Shown: piece after piece, positions 9,344 through 18,302 of the stretch
Position numbering within the stretch: the first letter of the stretch is position 1
How the letters are laid out: each line of letters begins with the position of its first letter
Assembly (NCBI RefSeq): GCF_000426685.1
Contig: NZ_AUFV01000001.1
Location: 310,001-374,000 of the forward strand
From: Solimonas flava DSM 18980
Lineage (GTDB): Bacteria > Pseudomonadota > Gammaproteobacteria > Nevskiales > Nevskiaceae
DNA length: 64,000 nt
Direction: 5' to 3'
Notes under the pieces: generated by a model
The model's input: only the letters and a program-made list of their open reading frames with translations
What the model was told of the DNA's origin: nothing
The model's database searches: none
Made by a program: the position numbers and the translations under genes

Positions 9344-9845
9344 GCCTGAGCCTCCGGCGAGGCTGTTGTTCCGGCCGACTCGGGACGCGGCTTGCGATGG
9401 CGAGGCGCAAGCCTTCATCGCGGCGCGTCCTCCGCGCGCCGGCTGTCGCCCCGCGATCGACGCAGCGCGCAGGCGGCGCCGATCTTCGCGCCGCCAATCC
9501 CTGACGCATTCGGGCGTCGTCGAACGCGGCCGCCGCGCCGCCCGTCCGGGCCGGGCCGAGCGCGTTGGCGCGCGCTTCGCGCCGTGCCGGCCTTCGCCGT
9601 ATGGGACGTCGACCCCGCTACGGGGCGAGCCCGGTTTCATCACGTCACGTCCTCTTTATGTGCTGCGTTCATTTGTTATGTGCGCGATGCCCGGCGGAAA
9701 GCCCGCAAGGCGCCTCTCACGGCGTTTACATCGCCCGGTAGAAGTTATAGTATATGAACAGATGTTCGTATTTAGAACTTCCAACGCTGACACGCGGCAT
9801 GAATCGAGATGCCGGTGCCACTTGTCTGATCGCAGGAGTGCCTGA
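9344..9845. other. 502-bp intergenic region between pcaR and the amine-type operon
   Basis: No gene is supportable here. Most of it is GC-rich and featureless. The last 130 bp turn AT-rich and carry the operator-like palindrome listed separately. It presumably holds the pcaR 3' end and the promoter of the downstream operon. Confidence 0.6.
9744..9778 (+). promoter_or_regulatory. TTCGTAT operator, copy A
   Basis: The 15-mer GTTCGTATTTAGAAC (9764-9778) is an inverted repeat with GTTC and GAAC ends. Together with the preceding ATATGAACA it also forms a 20-bp imperfect palindrome (9752-9771). A weaker reverse copy runs through 9744-9759. It lies 68-102 bp before the aldehyde dehydrogenase gene. 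The TTCGTAT core recurs at 26.84, 27.2 and 51.3 kb, each time in an AT-rich promoter gap. The form fits IclR-type operators, but the regulator is inferred. Confidence 0.6.
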
Positions 9846-11249
9846 ATGCTTGCAATGCTTATCGGTGGGCGCGCGGTGACGGGGGAGGCTTCCTTTGAAG
9901 TCGTCAATCCGGCCACCGAAGCGGTGATCGCCAACGTGCCGGACTGCTCCGCCGAGAACCTGAATGAGGCTGTCGCCGCGGCCCAGGCGGCGCTGCCGGC
10001 CTGGAGCGCGACGCCCATCGAAGCCCGTCGCCAGCTGCTGCTCGATTGCGCCGATCTGCTGGTCGCCAACATCGACGAACTCGCCAGGCTGCTGGTGCTG
10101 GAGCAGGGCAAGCCGCTGCCGAAGGCGACGCGCGAGCTGATGGGCTCGGCCGCGTGGCTGCGCTATACGGCGACGCTCGATCTGCCGGTCGAGATCATCC
10201 GCGATGACGAGATGGTGCGCGTCGAGTTGCGCCACAAGCCGATCGGCGTGGTCGGTGCCATCGTGCCGTGGAATTACCCGGTGATTTCGGCGGTCGGCAA
10301 GTTCGCGCCGGCGATGCTCGCCGGCAATACGGTGGTGCTGAAGCCGTCGCCGTACACGCCGCTGGCGACGTTGCGGCTCGGCGAACTGCTGCGCGAGCGC
10401 ATCCCGGCCGGCGTGCTCAATATCGTCTCCGGCGGCGACGAGCTGGGCCGACGCCTGACCGCGCATCCGGGTATCCAGAAGCTGTCGCTGACCGGCTCGG
10501 TCGCCGCCGGTCGCTCGGTGGCCGCGGCCGCGGCGCATGAGCTGAAGCGCATCACGCTGGAGCTCGGCGGCAACGATGCGGCGATCGTGCTCGGCGATGT
10601 CGACGTCAAGAAGGTCGCGCAGAAGGTGTTCACCGCAGCTTTCGAGAACAGCGGTCAGGTCTGCACGGCGATCAAGCGCGTCTACGTGCACGACAGCATC
10701 CACGATGCATTCGTCGCTGAACTGGTCGCGCTGGCGACGGCAGCGCGCGTCGGCGACGGCATGGCCGAGGGCATCGACTACGGTCCGATCAATAACCACG
10801 CGCAGTTCAGTCGCGTGCTCGGCCTGATCGATAGTGCGAAGAGCGAAGGCGGCACGGTGCTGTGTGGCGGTACCCGCATCGGCGATACCGGCTACTTCAT
10901 CGCGCCGGCGATCGTCACCGGGCTGCCGGACAGCGCCCGTCTCGTCGCCGAGGAGCAGTTCGGCCCGGCACTGCCGGTGCTGCGCTTCTCCGACATTGAT
11001 GACGCGGTGGCGCGTGCCAACGACAGCCCGCTCGGACTCGGCGGCTCGGTGTGGAGCGCCGACGCGACACGCGCGGCCGAGATCGCCGACCGCCTGGTCT
11101 GCGGCACGTCCTGGGTCAACGCGCATCTCATGATCGTGCCGCAGGCGCCGATCAGCGGACAGAAGCTGTCGGGCATCGGCGCCGAGAACGGCGTCGCCGG
11201 CCTGCAGGCTTTCACGCGCCTGCAGACGCGCATCGTCCCGAAGAGCTGA
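9846..11249 (+). CDS. NAD(P)-dependent aldehyde dehydrogenase
   Basis: A 467-residue aldehyde dehydrogenase with the full catalytic set: N143 in PWNYP, E239 in LELGGND and nucleophile C273 in NSGQVCTA. The cofactor-binding KPSPYTP and LTGSVAAG segments are also present. It oxidises an aldehyde to the acid; the substrate cannot be read from the sequence. First gene of a tightly spaced plus-strand run that includes a tautomerase-like protein, two PLP enzymes and a glutamine-synthetase-like ligase. An aldehyde from amine or amino-acid breakdown (for example a semialdehyde) is the likeliest substrate. The promoter carries the shared TTCGTAT operator. Confidence 0.9.
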   Translation: MLAMLIGGRAVTGEASFEVVNPATEAVIANVPDCSAENLNEAVAAAQAALPAWSATPIEARRQLLLDCADLLVANIDELARLLVLEQGKPLPKATRELMGSAAWLRYTATLDLPVEIIRDDEMVRVELRHKPIGVVGAIVPWNYPVISAVGKFAPAMLAGNTVVLKPSPYTPLATLRLGELLRERIPAGVLNIVSGGDELGRRLTAHPGIQKLSLTGSVAAGRSVAAAAAHELKRITLELGGNDAAIVLGDVDVKKVAQKVFTAAFENSGQVCTAIKRVYVHDSIHDAFVAELVALATAARVGDGMAEGIDYGPINNHAQFSRVLGLIDSAKSEGGTVLCGGTRIGDTGYFIAPAIVTGLPDSARLVAEEQFGPALPVLRFSDIDDAVARANDSPLGLGGSVWSADATRAAEIADRLVCGTSWVNAHLMIVPQAPISGQKLSGIGAENGVAGLQAFTRLQTRIVPKS

Positions 11250-11251
11250 AC

Positions 11252-11593
11252 ATGCCGCACCTGATCGTCGAGTACTCGGCGGGACTCGAGCGCAGCGTCG
11301 ACATCGACCGCGTGCTTGAGCTCGCCGGCGACGCCGCCGCCGAATCCGGCGTGATGGCGCGCGCGGACATCAAGCTGCGCGCGATCGCTTATTCCCATTT
11401 CAAACTGCTCGATGGCGGCGACAGTTTCGTGCATCTGAGCGTGCGGCTGCTGGCCGGACGCAATGCCGAACAGAAGCTGCAGCTGTCGAGTCTGCTGCGC
11501 GAGCGTCTCGCGGCGTATCTCACGTCGGTGCACAGCATCAGCGTCGAGATCGTCGACATGGACGCGCAGTCCTACCGAAAGAGGTTGCTTTGA
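11252..11593 (+). CDS. 5-carboxymethyl-2-hydroxymuconate isomerase-like protein
   Basis: A 113-residue protein of the CHMI/tautomerase group. It begins MPHLIVEYSAG, giving an N-terminal proline after Met removal, the catalytic base of this superfamily. It also has the characteristic DIKLRAIAYSHFKLLDGG and FVHLSVRLLAGR segments. HpaF performs this reaction in homoprotocatechuate catabolism, but none of the other Hpa ring-cleavage enzymes is here, so the substrate is probably another enol or hydroxymuconate-like compound. The ATG lies two bases after the aldehyde dehydrogenase stop. The end overlaps the next gene's TTG start. Confidence 0.8.
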   Translation: MPHLIVEYSAGLERSVDIDRVLELAGDAAAESGVMARADIKLRAIAYSHFKLLDGGDSFVHLSVRLLAGRNAEQKLQLSSLLRERLAAYLTSVHSISVEIVDMDAQSYRKRLL

Positions 11594-12645
11594 GCCTGCT
11601 CATGGATTTCAACGGAACGGCGGACGAGATCATCGGTGCGGGATTCCCCCGCATCCGCCTGGCCCCGCTGCCGACGCCGCTCGAAGAGGCTGCGAACCTG
11701 AGCGCCGCGCTCAAGGGGCCGCGCATCTTCTTCAAGCGCGATGACCTGACCGGCGCCGGACTCGGCGGCAACAAGGTTCGCAAGCTCGAATTCGTGCTGG
11801 CGCGCGCGATCGAGGAGGGGGCCGACACGCTGGTGGTCAGCGGCGGCTTCCAGTCGAACCTCGCACGCATCTCGGCGGCGATGGGTGCGAGACTCGGCCT
11901 GCGCGTCGAGCTCGTGCTCGGCGGCGTGCCTGGTGAGCCGCGGCCGGTCGCCGGCAACCTGCTGCTCGATCAGCTGTTCGGTGCCAAGGTCACGCTGGTC
12001 GACACGGTCGTGCGCTGGGACTTCGGCAATTCGGTGCAGAACGTCGTCGAGCGCCTGCAGCGCGAGGGAAGGCGCCCGTTCGTCGTGCCGCTCGGCGGCT
12101 CCGGCCCGGAGGGCATGGCCGGTTACGTCAACGCCACGCATGAAATGCTGACGCAGTTCGATGAGCTGGGCATCCGCCCGGACTACCTCGCGGTGCCGAT
12201 CGGCTCGGGCGGCACGTACTCGGGCCTGATGCTCGGCGCGCTGAACCTCGAGGCGCCGTACCGCGTGCTCGGCATCAGCGTCAGCCGTACGCGCGAGTTC
12301 CTGCTCGAGAAGGTGCCGGTGGAAGCGGCCGTCGCCGCCGAGCGCATCGGCCTCGAACGCGTACCGACCGCCGACGACCTGCTGATTCGCGATGAATACC
12401 TCGGTGCCGGCTACGGTGAGCCCACGCAGGGCGGCACCGACGCGATCCGCCTCGTCGCGGAGACCGAAGGCGTGCTGCTCGACCCCGTCTATTCGGGCAA
12501 GTGCATGCACGGCGTCATCGACATGATCCGCAGCGGCGAGATCGGCGCCGACCAGACGGTCGTTTTCCTGCATACCGGCGGCTGGCCTGCGCTGTTCGCC
12601 TACGATCCGCAGGCACTCGGCGTGCCGAACACGCTGGCCGGCTGA
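11590..12645 (+). CDS. PLP-dependent D-cysteine desulfhydrase / ACC deaminase family enzyme
   Basis: A 351-residue type II-fold PLP enzyme. The cofactor lysine is K62 in LGGNKVRKLE, and the phosphate-binding SGGFQSNLARISAAMGARLG and PIGSGGTYSGL segments are intact. Family members deaminate D-cysteine, 1-aminocyclopropane-1-carboxylate or other small or cyclic amino acids; sequence alone does not choose. The start is a TTG overlapping the previous stop (TTGA), preceded by AAAGAGG; the nearest in-frame ATG, four codons later, has no such site. It fits a pathway that removes nitrogen as ammonia. Confidence 0.82.
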   Translation: MSLLMDFNGTADEIIGAGFPRIRLAPLPTPLEEAANLSAALKGPRIFFKRDDLTGAGLGGNKVRKLEFVLARAIEEGADTLVVSGGFQSNLARISAAMGARLGLRVELVLGGVPGEPRPVAGNLLLDQLFGAKVTLVDTVVRWDFGNSVQNVVERLQREGRRPFVVPLGGSGPEGMAGYVNATHEMLTQFDELGIRPDYLAVPIGSGGTYSGLMLGALNLEAPYRVLGISVSRTREFLLEKVPVEAAVAAERIGLERVPTADDLLIRDEYLGAGYGEPTQGGTDAIRLVAETEGVLLDPVYSGKCMHGVIDMIRSGEIGADQTVVFLHTGGWPALFAYDPQALGVPNTLAG

Positions 12646-12726
12646 AGGATTCCGACCCCTTTTTTCTTTGCTACCACCAACCTCAGCGCCGCCGTGAACC
12701 GGGGCGCCCAGGCAGGAGACCGTGAA

Positions 12727-14121
12727 ATGAACGCATACGAACCGACCCCGCGCACCCCGCTCGAACAGGAGGCGCTGGATCACATCTGGTTCCATGCCAC
12801 GGCGCCGGCGGCCCTGCGCCAGCCGGGCGGCATGATGATCTTCGAGAAGGGCGAAGGCTGCTACCTCACCGACAACCACGGCCAGACCTATCTGGACGCG
12901 CTGTCGGGTGGCGCATTCGTCACCAATATCGGCCATGGCCGCAAGGAAGTCGCGCAGGCAATGGCCGAACAGGCCGCGCAGCTGGCTTACGTGACGCCGT
13001 ACAACTTCGCGGCGCCGTCGACCATCAAGCTCGCGACCAAGCTTTCGCAGATCGCGCCTGGCGACCTGAGCCGCTGCTTCTTCACCTCGGGCGGTACCGA
13101 GTCGGTCGAGACCGCGCTGAAGATCGCCAAGCAGTACCACTGGCTCAACGGCGACAAGAAGCGCACGAAGGTGATCAGCCGCCGCGGCTCGTACCATGGT
13201 TCGAGCTTCTACGCGATGAGCATCAGCGGCGCGAGCCACGACTTCAACAGCAAGATCTTCGCGCCGCTGGTGCCGGGCGTCGTGCAGCTGCCGTCGCACA
13301 ACTGCTACCGCTGCGATTACAAGCTCAGCCATCCGGGCTGCGGCATCCTGTGCGCGAGCATGATCGAGAAGGCGATCGTGCATGAAGGTCCGGACACGAT
13401 CGCGGCGATCATCGCCGAGCCGGTGCCGGCGTCGGCAAGCATTTATCCGGCGCCGAAGGAATACCTGCAGATGCTGCGCGAGATCGCCGACAAGTACGGC
13501 ATCGTGCTGATCATCGACGAGGTCATCAACGGCTTCGGCCGCACCGGCAAGATGTTCGCGATCGAGCACTGGGGCGTGCAGCCGGACATCATCACGACTG
13601 CCAAGGGCCTGACCAGCGGCTATGCGCCGATGGGCGCGGCGATCGCCAGCAGCCGCATCGCCGCCAAGTTCGACAACGCGAGCGGCCGCGAGTCGGGCCT
13701 GAATCACGTCATCAGCTTCGGCGGCCACGCGACCGCGGCGGCGGCGGCGCTGAAGAACATCGAGATCATGGAAACCGAGGGCATGGTGCAGAACTCGGCC
13801 GACATGGGCGCCTATCTGCTCGAAGGCCTCAACGAGCTGCGCAAGTACGCGATCGTCGGCGACGTTCGCGGCCTCGGCCTGCTGACCGCGGTCGAGCTGG
13901 TCCAGGACAAGAAGACGCGTGCGATGTTCGCGCCCGAGGCGCTGATGGCGCCGCGCGTGACCGCCAAGCTGCGCGAGTTCGGCGTGCTGGCGCGCACCTT
14001 CCAGGTCGTCGAGTTCGGGCCGCCGCTGTGCGCCGGCAAGAAGGAAGTCGAAACCATCGTCGATGCCATGGAGAAGACCATCGTCTGGTTCTCCAAGGAA
14101 ATGGGCATCCCGCTGCACTGA
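12727..14121 (+). CDS. Class III PLP aminotransferase
   Basis: A 464-residue fold-type I aminotransferase of the omega-amino-acid group. D264 ([13 protein letters not shown]) contacts the PLP ring nitrogen and K293 ([14 protein letters not shown]) forms the Schiff base. An unusual insertion around residues 193-210 holds four cysteines ([18 protein letters not shown]), which could bind a metal or form a structural loop. It moves an amino group from an unknown amine or amino acid to a keto acid. It starts 81 bases after the previous gene with AGGAGA ahead of the ATG. The gap contains a CCCCTTTTTTC stretch but no convincing hairpin. Confidence 0.88.
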   Translation: MNAYEPTPRTPLEQEALDHIWFHATAPAALRQPGGMMIFEKGEGCYLTDNHGQTYLDALSGGAFVTNIGHGRKEVAQAMAEQAAQLAYVTPYNFAAPSTIKLATKLSQIAPGDLSRCFFTSGGTESVETALKIAKQYHWLNGDKKRTKVISRRGSYHGSSFYAMSISGASHDFNSKIFAPLVPGVVQLPSHNCYRCDYKLSHPGCGILCASMIEKAIVHEGPDTIAAIIAEPVPASASIYPAPKEYLQMLREIADKYGIVLIIDEVINGFGRTGKMFAIEHWGVQPDIITTAKGLTSGYAPMGAAIASSRIAAKFDNASGRESGLNHVISFGGHATAAAAALKNIEIMETEGMVQNSADMGAYLLEGLNELRKYAIVGDVRGLGLLTAVELVQDKKTRAMFAPEALMAPRVTAKLREFGVLARTFQVVEFGPPLCAGKKEVETIVDAMEKTIVWFSKEMGIPLH

Positions 14122-14158
14122 TCACGCAAGGCGCCGCTGGCGCCGCAGAGATTCGAAC

Positions 14159-15475
14159 ATGCAAAAAACATCCCGCAAAACCGTCATCATCGGTGCCGGT
14201 GTCATCGGTTGTGCGATCGCCCTGCAGTTGCGGCGCAAGGGCTACCAGACCGTCAACGTCGACAAGAATCCGGAAGTCGGCTACGGCAGCACCAGCCACT
14301 CCTGCGCCGTCGTGCGCTTCTCGTACTCGCTGCCGGAAACGGTGATGCTGGCTTACGAGGGCTATCACTACTGGAAGTACTGGGAGCAGTTCGTCGGCAA
14401 GGACGACGAGCGCGGTCTGGCCCGCTATCACCAGTGCGGTCATCTGATGCTGCGCAGCACGGCCGAGGATCGCGCGTCGGTCTTGCAGTTCTACAAAAAG
14501 CTCGGCATTCCGTTTGCCGAGTGGGATCTGGAAACGATCCGTCACCGTCTGCCGCTGTTCGACCTGCGCCTGATGGGGCCGGCGGTGGCGCTGGATGACC
14601 CGCATTTCTTTGACGAGCCCAGCGGCGATCGGATGATGTACGGCGGCGTGTTCACGCCGGAGGCCGGCTATATCGGCGATCCGCAGCTGGCGACGCACAA
14701 CCTGCGCCGCGCGGTGGAAGCCAGCGGCGGCAGCTTCGTGCTGGGCAAGCGCGTGACGGCGATCCTGCGCGACGATGAGCGTGTGCTCGGCGTGGAACTC
14801 GAAGACGGTACGCGCATCGACGCGGACGTCGTGGTCAATGCCGCCGGTCCGTACTCGTCGATCGTCAACAAGCTCGCCGGCGTCGACAAGGGCATGTCGA
14901 TCGGGACACGCGCACTGCGCCGCGAAGTGCATCACCTGCCGAGCCCGCCGAACTTCGACTTCGGAAAGTACGGCGTGATGACCTCGGATGGCGACCTGTA
15001 TCAGTACTTCCGTCCCGAGACCGGCGCCAAGCTGACCGTCGGTTCGGGCGATCCGCCCTGCGATTCGCAGACCTGGGTGGACGATCCGGACAACTTCAAC
15101 ACTGAGTTCACCGAAAGCCAGTGGAATACACAGGTCTACCGCGCCGCCAAGCGCATTCCTGACCTGCCGATCCCCGGCAAGGCGCAGGGTGTGGTGTCGC
15201 TCTACGACGTCGCCGACGACTGGGTGCCGCTGTACGACAAGTCCGACCTCAAGGGCTTCTACATGGCGGTCGGTACCAGCGGCCATCAGTTCAAGAACGC
15301 CGGCGTGGTCGGCGAGCTGATGTCGGTGCTGATCGACGCCTGCGAGCAGGGCCACGATCACGATGCCGATCCGCTGAGCTTCACCGGCCGTTACACCGGC
15401 TATCGCTTCAGCATTGGCACGTTCTCCCGCCTGCGCGCGATCAACAAGGACAGCAGCTTCTCGGTACGCGGCTGA
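14159..15475 (+). CDS. FAD-dependent oxidoreductase of the DAO (glycine/sarcosine oxidase-like) family
   Basis: A 438-residue flavoprotein with an N-terminal dinucleotide-binding GAGVIG (residues 12-17) and the acidic end of the second strand (NVDKNPEVGYGS). Near the C-terminus it has GFYMAVGTSGHQFKNAGVVGELM, the flavin-covering segment of the D-amino-acid-oxidase fold. These enzymes oxidise primary or secondary amines to imines, later hydrolysed to aldehyde plus amine or ammonia. With an aldehyde dehydrogenase and aminotransferase in the same run, it probably opens or shortens an amine substrate. An uncleaved cytoplasmic location is likely because no signal peptide is seen. Confidence 0.88.
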   Translation: MQKTSRKTVIIGAGVIGCAIALQLRRKGYQTVNVDKNPEVGYGSTSHSCAVVRFSYSLPETVMLAYEGYHYWKYWEQFVGKDDERGLARYHQCGHLMLRSTAEDRASVLQFYKKLGIPFAEWDLETIRHRLPLFDLRLMGPAVALDDPHFFDEPSGDRMMYGGVFTPEAGYIGDPQLATHNLRRAVEASGGSFVLGKRVTAILRDDERVLGVELEDGTRIDADVVVNAAGPYSSIVNKLAGVDKGMSIGTRALRREVHHLPSPPNFDFGKYGVMTSDGDLYQYFRPETGAKLTVGSGDPPCDSQTWVDDPDNFNTEFTESQWNTQVYRAAKRIPDLPIPGKAQGVVSLYDVADDWVPLYDKSDLKGFYMAVGTSGHQFKNAGVVGELMSVLIDACEQGHDHDADPLSFTGRYTGYRFSIGTFSRLRAINKDSSFSVRG

Positions 15476-15503
15476 CGCGCCACCGAAATTGCGGAGCAGA
15501 TCG

Positions 15504-16814
15504 ATGAACAGAGAGGATAACGAACTCATCACGCGTATCGGTCCGGGCAGCGCCGCCGGTGCGGTCCTGCGCCAGTACTGGCAGCCGGCGGCGCTCGTCG
15601 ATGAGCTGGACGGCCCGCGCCCGGTGCGGCCGGTGACGCTGCTCGGCGAGTCGCTGGTCCTGTTCCGCGACGAGCAGGGCCGCTACGGCCTGGTCGACCG
15701 CCGCTGTTCGCATCGCGGCGCCGATCTCTGCTACGGCCGCCTTGAGAACGGCGGTCTGCGCTGCCCGTTCCATGGCTGGCTGTTCGACGTCGACGGGCAC
15801 TGCCTCGAACAGCCGGCCGAGCCGGAAGGCAGCACGCTGCACGAGCGCATCCGTCACCGCGCCTATCCGTGCGTCGAGCGCGGCGGCATCATCTTCGCGT
15901 ACCTCGGCGAAGGCGAGCCGCCGGCGTTTCCGGATTTCGACTGCTTTCGCGCGCCGGACAGCCACACCTTCGCGTTCAAAGGGCAGTGGGACTGCAACTG
16001 GCTGCAGGCGCTGGAGATCGGCATCGATCCGGCCCACGCTTCGTACCTGCATCGTTTCTTCGAAGACGAGGACCCGCGCGATTCGTACGGCAAGCAGTTC
16101 CGCGCCAGCGCCGCCGATACCGCGATCCCGCTGACGCAGGTGCTGCGCGACTACGCGCGGCCGGAAATCCGCACAGAGCCGACCGGCTACGGCTTGCGCA
16201 TCGTCACCACGCGCCGGTTGCCGCAGGAGCAGACGCACTACCGCATCACCAATCTCGTGTTCCCGAACGCCATCGCGATTCCGATGAGCGGCGACATGAC
16301 GATCACGCAGTGGCACGTGCCGATCGACGATACGCATTGCTTCTGGTACTCGATCTTCACCAGCTTCGACGCCCCGGTCGATCGCGCGAAAATGCGCGCG
16401 CAGCGCCTGGAACGGCACACGCTGCCGGACTACAGGCCGACGGCGGGCCGCGACAACGACTGGGGCTACAGCCCGGACGAGCAGGCGACGCAGACCTACA
16501 CCGGCATGGGCATGGACATCAACGTCCACGACCAGTGGGCGGTCGAGTCGCAGGGCGCGATCCAGGACCGCACGATCGAGCATCTCGGCCGTACGGATGT
16601 CGCGATCATCGCCAACCGTCGCTTGCTGCGCGCGGCGATCCAGGCGGCGCAGCAGTCCGCGGCGCTGCCGTTCCGGACGCCGCTGGCGGCGCCGGACAGC
16701 GGGCCGGTCGCCGTCGACGCGATCGGCGGCAGCGAACTCGGCGAGGCCTGCTGGCGCGCGCTCGATGCGCAGCGCCGCGACGGCGCGCCCTGGTGGGCGG
16801 GAGTGCGTGCGTGA
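15504..16814 (+). CDS. Rieske non-haem iron oxygenase, alpha subunit
   Basis: A 436-residue Rieske oxygenase. The [2Fe-2S] ligands are C68 and H70 (CSHRG) with C87 and H90 (CPFHGW). The mononuclear iron site is represented by D175, H178 and H183 (GIDPAHASYLH). It resembles single-component-alpha oxygenases of the phthalate or phenoxybenzoate dioxygenase and O-demethylase type. No beta subunit or dedicated ferredoxin/reductase gene is in the window, so electrons must come from a partner elsewhere. It may hydroxylate an aromatic ring or demethylate an N- or O-methyl group. The stop overlaps the GTG start of the next gene. Confidence 0.9.
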   Translation: MNREDNELITRIGPGSAAGAVLRQYWQPAALVDELDGPRPVRPVTLLGESLVLFRDEQGRYGLVDRRCSHRGADLCYGRLENGGLRCPFHGWLFDVDGHCLEQPAEPEGSTLHERIRHRAYPCVERGGIIFAYLGEGEPPAFPDFDCFRAPDSHTFAFKGQWDCNWLQALEIGIDPAHASYLHRFFEDEDPRDSYGKQFRASAADTAIPLTQVLRDYARPEIRTEPTGYGLRIVTTRRLPQEQTHYRITNLVFPNAIAIPMSGDMTITQWHVPIDDTHCFWYSIFTSFDAPVDRAKMRAQRLERHTLPDYRPTAGRDNDWGYSPDEQATQTYTGMGMDINVHDQWAVESQGAIQDRTIEHLGRTDVAIIANRRLLRAAIQAAQQSAALPFRTPLAAPDSGPVAVDAIGGSELGEACWRALDAQRRDGAPWWAGVRA

Positions 16815-18289
16815 GCGCCGTGATCAATCCGGCCGGCGTCGGCCGTAGCGGATTCGTCGAGCGCTACGCGCCGTGGTCGCCCGCGCAGGCGGAGGCGGCG
16901 CGTGCGGCACTGGCGCTGGTCGCCGAACGTGGCATCAAGACCGTGCGCCTGGCGTTCGCCGACCAGCACGGCGTGCTGCGCGGCAAGACCATCGTCGCCG
17001 ACCTGCTGCCGTCAGTGTTCCGCAACGGCTGCGGCATGACCACGACACTGCTGTCGAAGGACACCTCGCACCGCACGGTCTACCCAGTGTGGAGCGGCGG
17101 CGGTGGCATGGGCATGAGCGAGATGACCGGTGCCAGCGATTTCGTCGCGGTGCCCGATCCGGCGACGTTTCGCGTGCTGCCGTGGGCGCCGCATTCGGCC
17201 TGGGTGCTGTGCGACGCCTACTTCCAGAACGGCGAGCCGGTGCCGTTCTCGACGCGCCAGCTGTGCGCGCGCCAGCTCGATCGGCTCGGCGCTGCCGGCT
17301 TCGACTATCTGGCCGGCATCGAACTCGAGTTCTACGTTTACAAGCTTGAGGACAGCAAACACACGATCGCGCAGAGCGCGATGCCGTCCGGGCCGGCGCC
17401 GGATGTCAGCGTGCTGTCGCGCGGCTTCCAGTACCTGACCGAGACGCGCTACGACGAACTCGACCCGGTGCTCGACCGTCTGCGCGCCGACCTCGTCGCG
17501 CTCGGCCTGCCGGTGCGCACGCTCGAAGTCGAGTTCGGGCCGAGCCAGTGCGAGGTGACCTTCGGGCCGGTCGCCGGCATCGCCGCCGCCGACAACGTCG
17601 TGCTGGCGCGTTCGGCGATCAAGCAGATCTGCCGCCGGCTCGGCCTGCATGCGACCTTCATGTGCCGGCCGGCTTTTCCCGGCGCGATGTCGAGCGGCTG
17701 GCATCTGCATCAGTCGCTGGTCACGCGCAGCGGCGGCAGCAACGCGTTCATGTCGACCAATCCGGAACAGGCGCTGTCGCCGACCGGCCTTGCCTTCATG
17801 GGCGGACTGCTGCGCCATGCCGCCGAGTCCTGCATCCTGCCGGTGCCGACCATCAACGGCTACAAGCGTTTCCGGCCGTTCTCGCTGGCGCCGAACAACA
17901 TCGTCTGGGGCCGCGACAACCGCGGCGCGATGCTTCGCGTGATCGGCGGCGCCGACGATCCGGCCTCGCATGTCGAGAACCGCATCGGCGAATCGGCAGC
18001 CAATCCGTATCTGTACTTCGCGTCGCAGATCGTTGCCGGACTGGCCGGCATCGAGCAGGGCCTTGATCCGGGCCCGGCGGTCGATACCCCGTACGCGCCC
18101 GGCACGCAGCTGTTGCCGCGCAGCCTCGTCGAGGCGGTTTCGGCGCTGCGCGGCAGCGAGCTGTTCGCGCAGCAGCTCGGCCGGCCGTTCGTCGACTACT
18201 TCCTGACGATCAAGGAATTCGAGCTGCACCGGTTCCTGTCCGACGAGGTCACGGACTGGGAGCAGCGCGAGTATTTCGACGTGTTTTGA
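16811..18289 (+). CDS. Glutamine-synthetase-family ligase, probable gamma-glutamyl-amine synthetase
   Basis: A 492-residue GS-family enzyme. It has IELEFYVYKLE (metal-binding glutamates), the catalytic GWHLHQSL block, NGYKRFRPF and ENRIGESAANPYLY, so the active site looks complete. It starts at a GTG overlapping the Rieske gene stop (GTGA). Relatives such as PuuA, IpuC and the aniline-pathway TdnQ/AtdA1 join glutamate to an amine rather than to ammonia. Direct coupling to a Rieske oxygenase recalls aniline-type operons. The gamma-glutamyltransferase at 51.4 kb shares the operator of this run. The amine itself is unknown. Confidence 0.85.
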   Translation: MSAVINPAGVGRSGFVERYAPWSPAQAEAARAALALVAERGIKTVRLAFADQHGVLRGKTIVADLLPSVFRNGCGMTTTLLSKDTSHRTVYPVWSGGGGMGMSEMTGASDFVAVPDPATFRVLPWAPHSAWVLCDAYFQNGEPVPFSTRQLCARQLDRLGAAGFDYLAGIELEFYVYKLEDSKHTIAQSAMPSGPAPDVSVLSRGFQYLTETRYDELDPVLDRLRADLVALGLPVRTLEVEFGPSQCEVTFGPVAGIAAADNVVLARSAIKQICRRLGLHATFMCRPAFPGAMSSGWHLHQSLVTRSGGSNAFMSTNPEQALSPTGLAFMGGLLRHAAESCILPVPTINGYKRFRPFSLAPNNIVWGRDNRGAMLRVIGGADDPASHVENRIGESAANPYLYFASQIVAGLAGIEQGLDPGPAVDTPYAPGTQLLPRSLVEAVSALRGSELFAQQLGRPFVDYFLTIKEFELHRFLSDEVTDWEQREYFDVF

Positions 18290-18302
18290 TGGAGCCGCGA
18301 GC

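Noticed and set aside
8297-9643. Upstream extension of the pcaI frame through the divergent regulator
   Set aside because: It would overlap a clear IclR gene on the other strand and ignores the TTG start with a strong ribosome binding site.
9846-11593. Homoprotocatechuate (hpa) pathway
   Set aside because: Only an aldehyde dehydrogenase and a CHMI-like protein are present. The ring-cleaving dioxygenase, hydratase, decarboxylase and aldolase are missing.
11572-14118. A long minus-strand open frame of about 848 codons opposite the PLP and aminotransferase genes
   Set aside because: It is a GC-rich shadow: composition is Arg/Ala/Gly/His/Asp-rich with no recognisable motif, while the plus strand encodes complete enzymes with catalytic residues.
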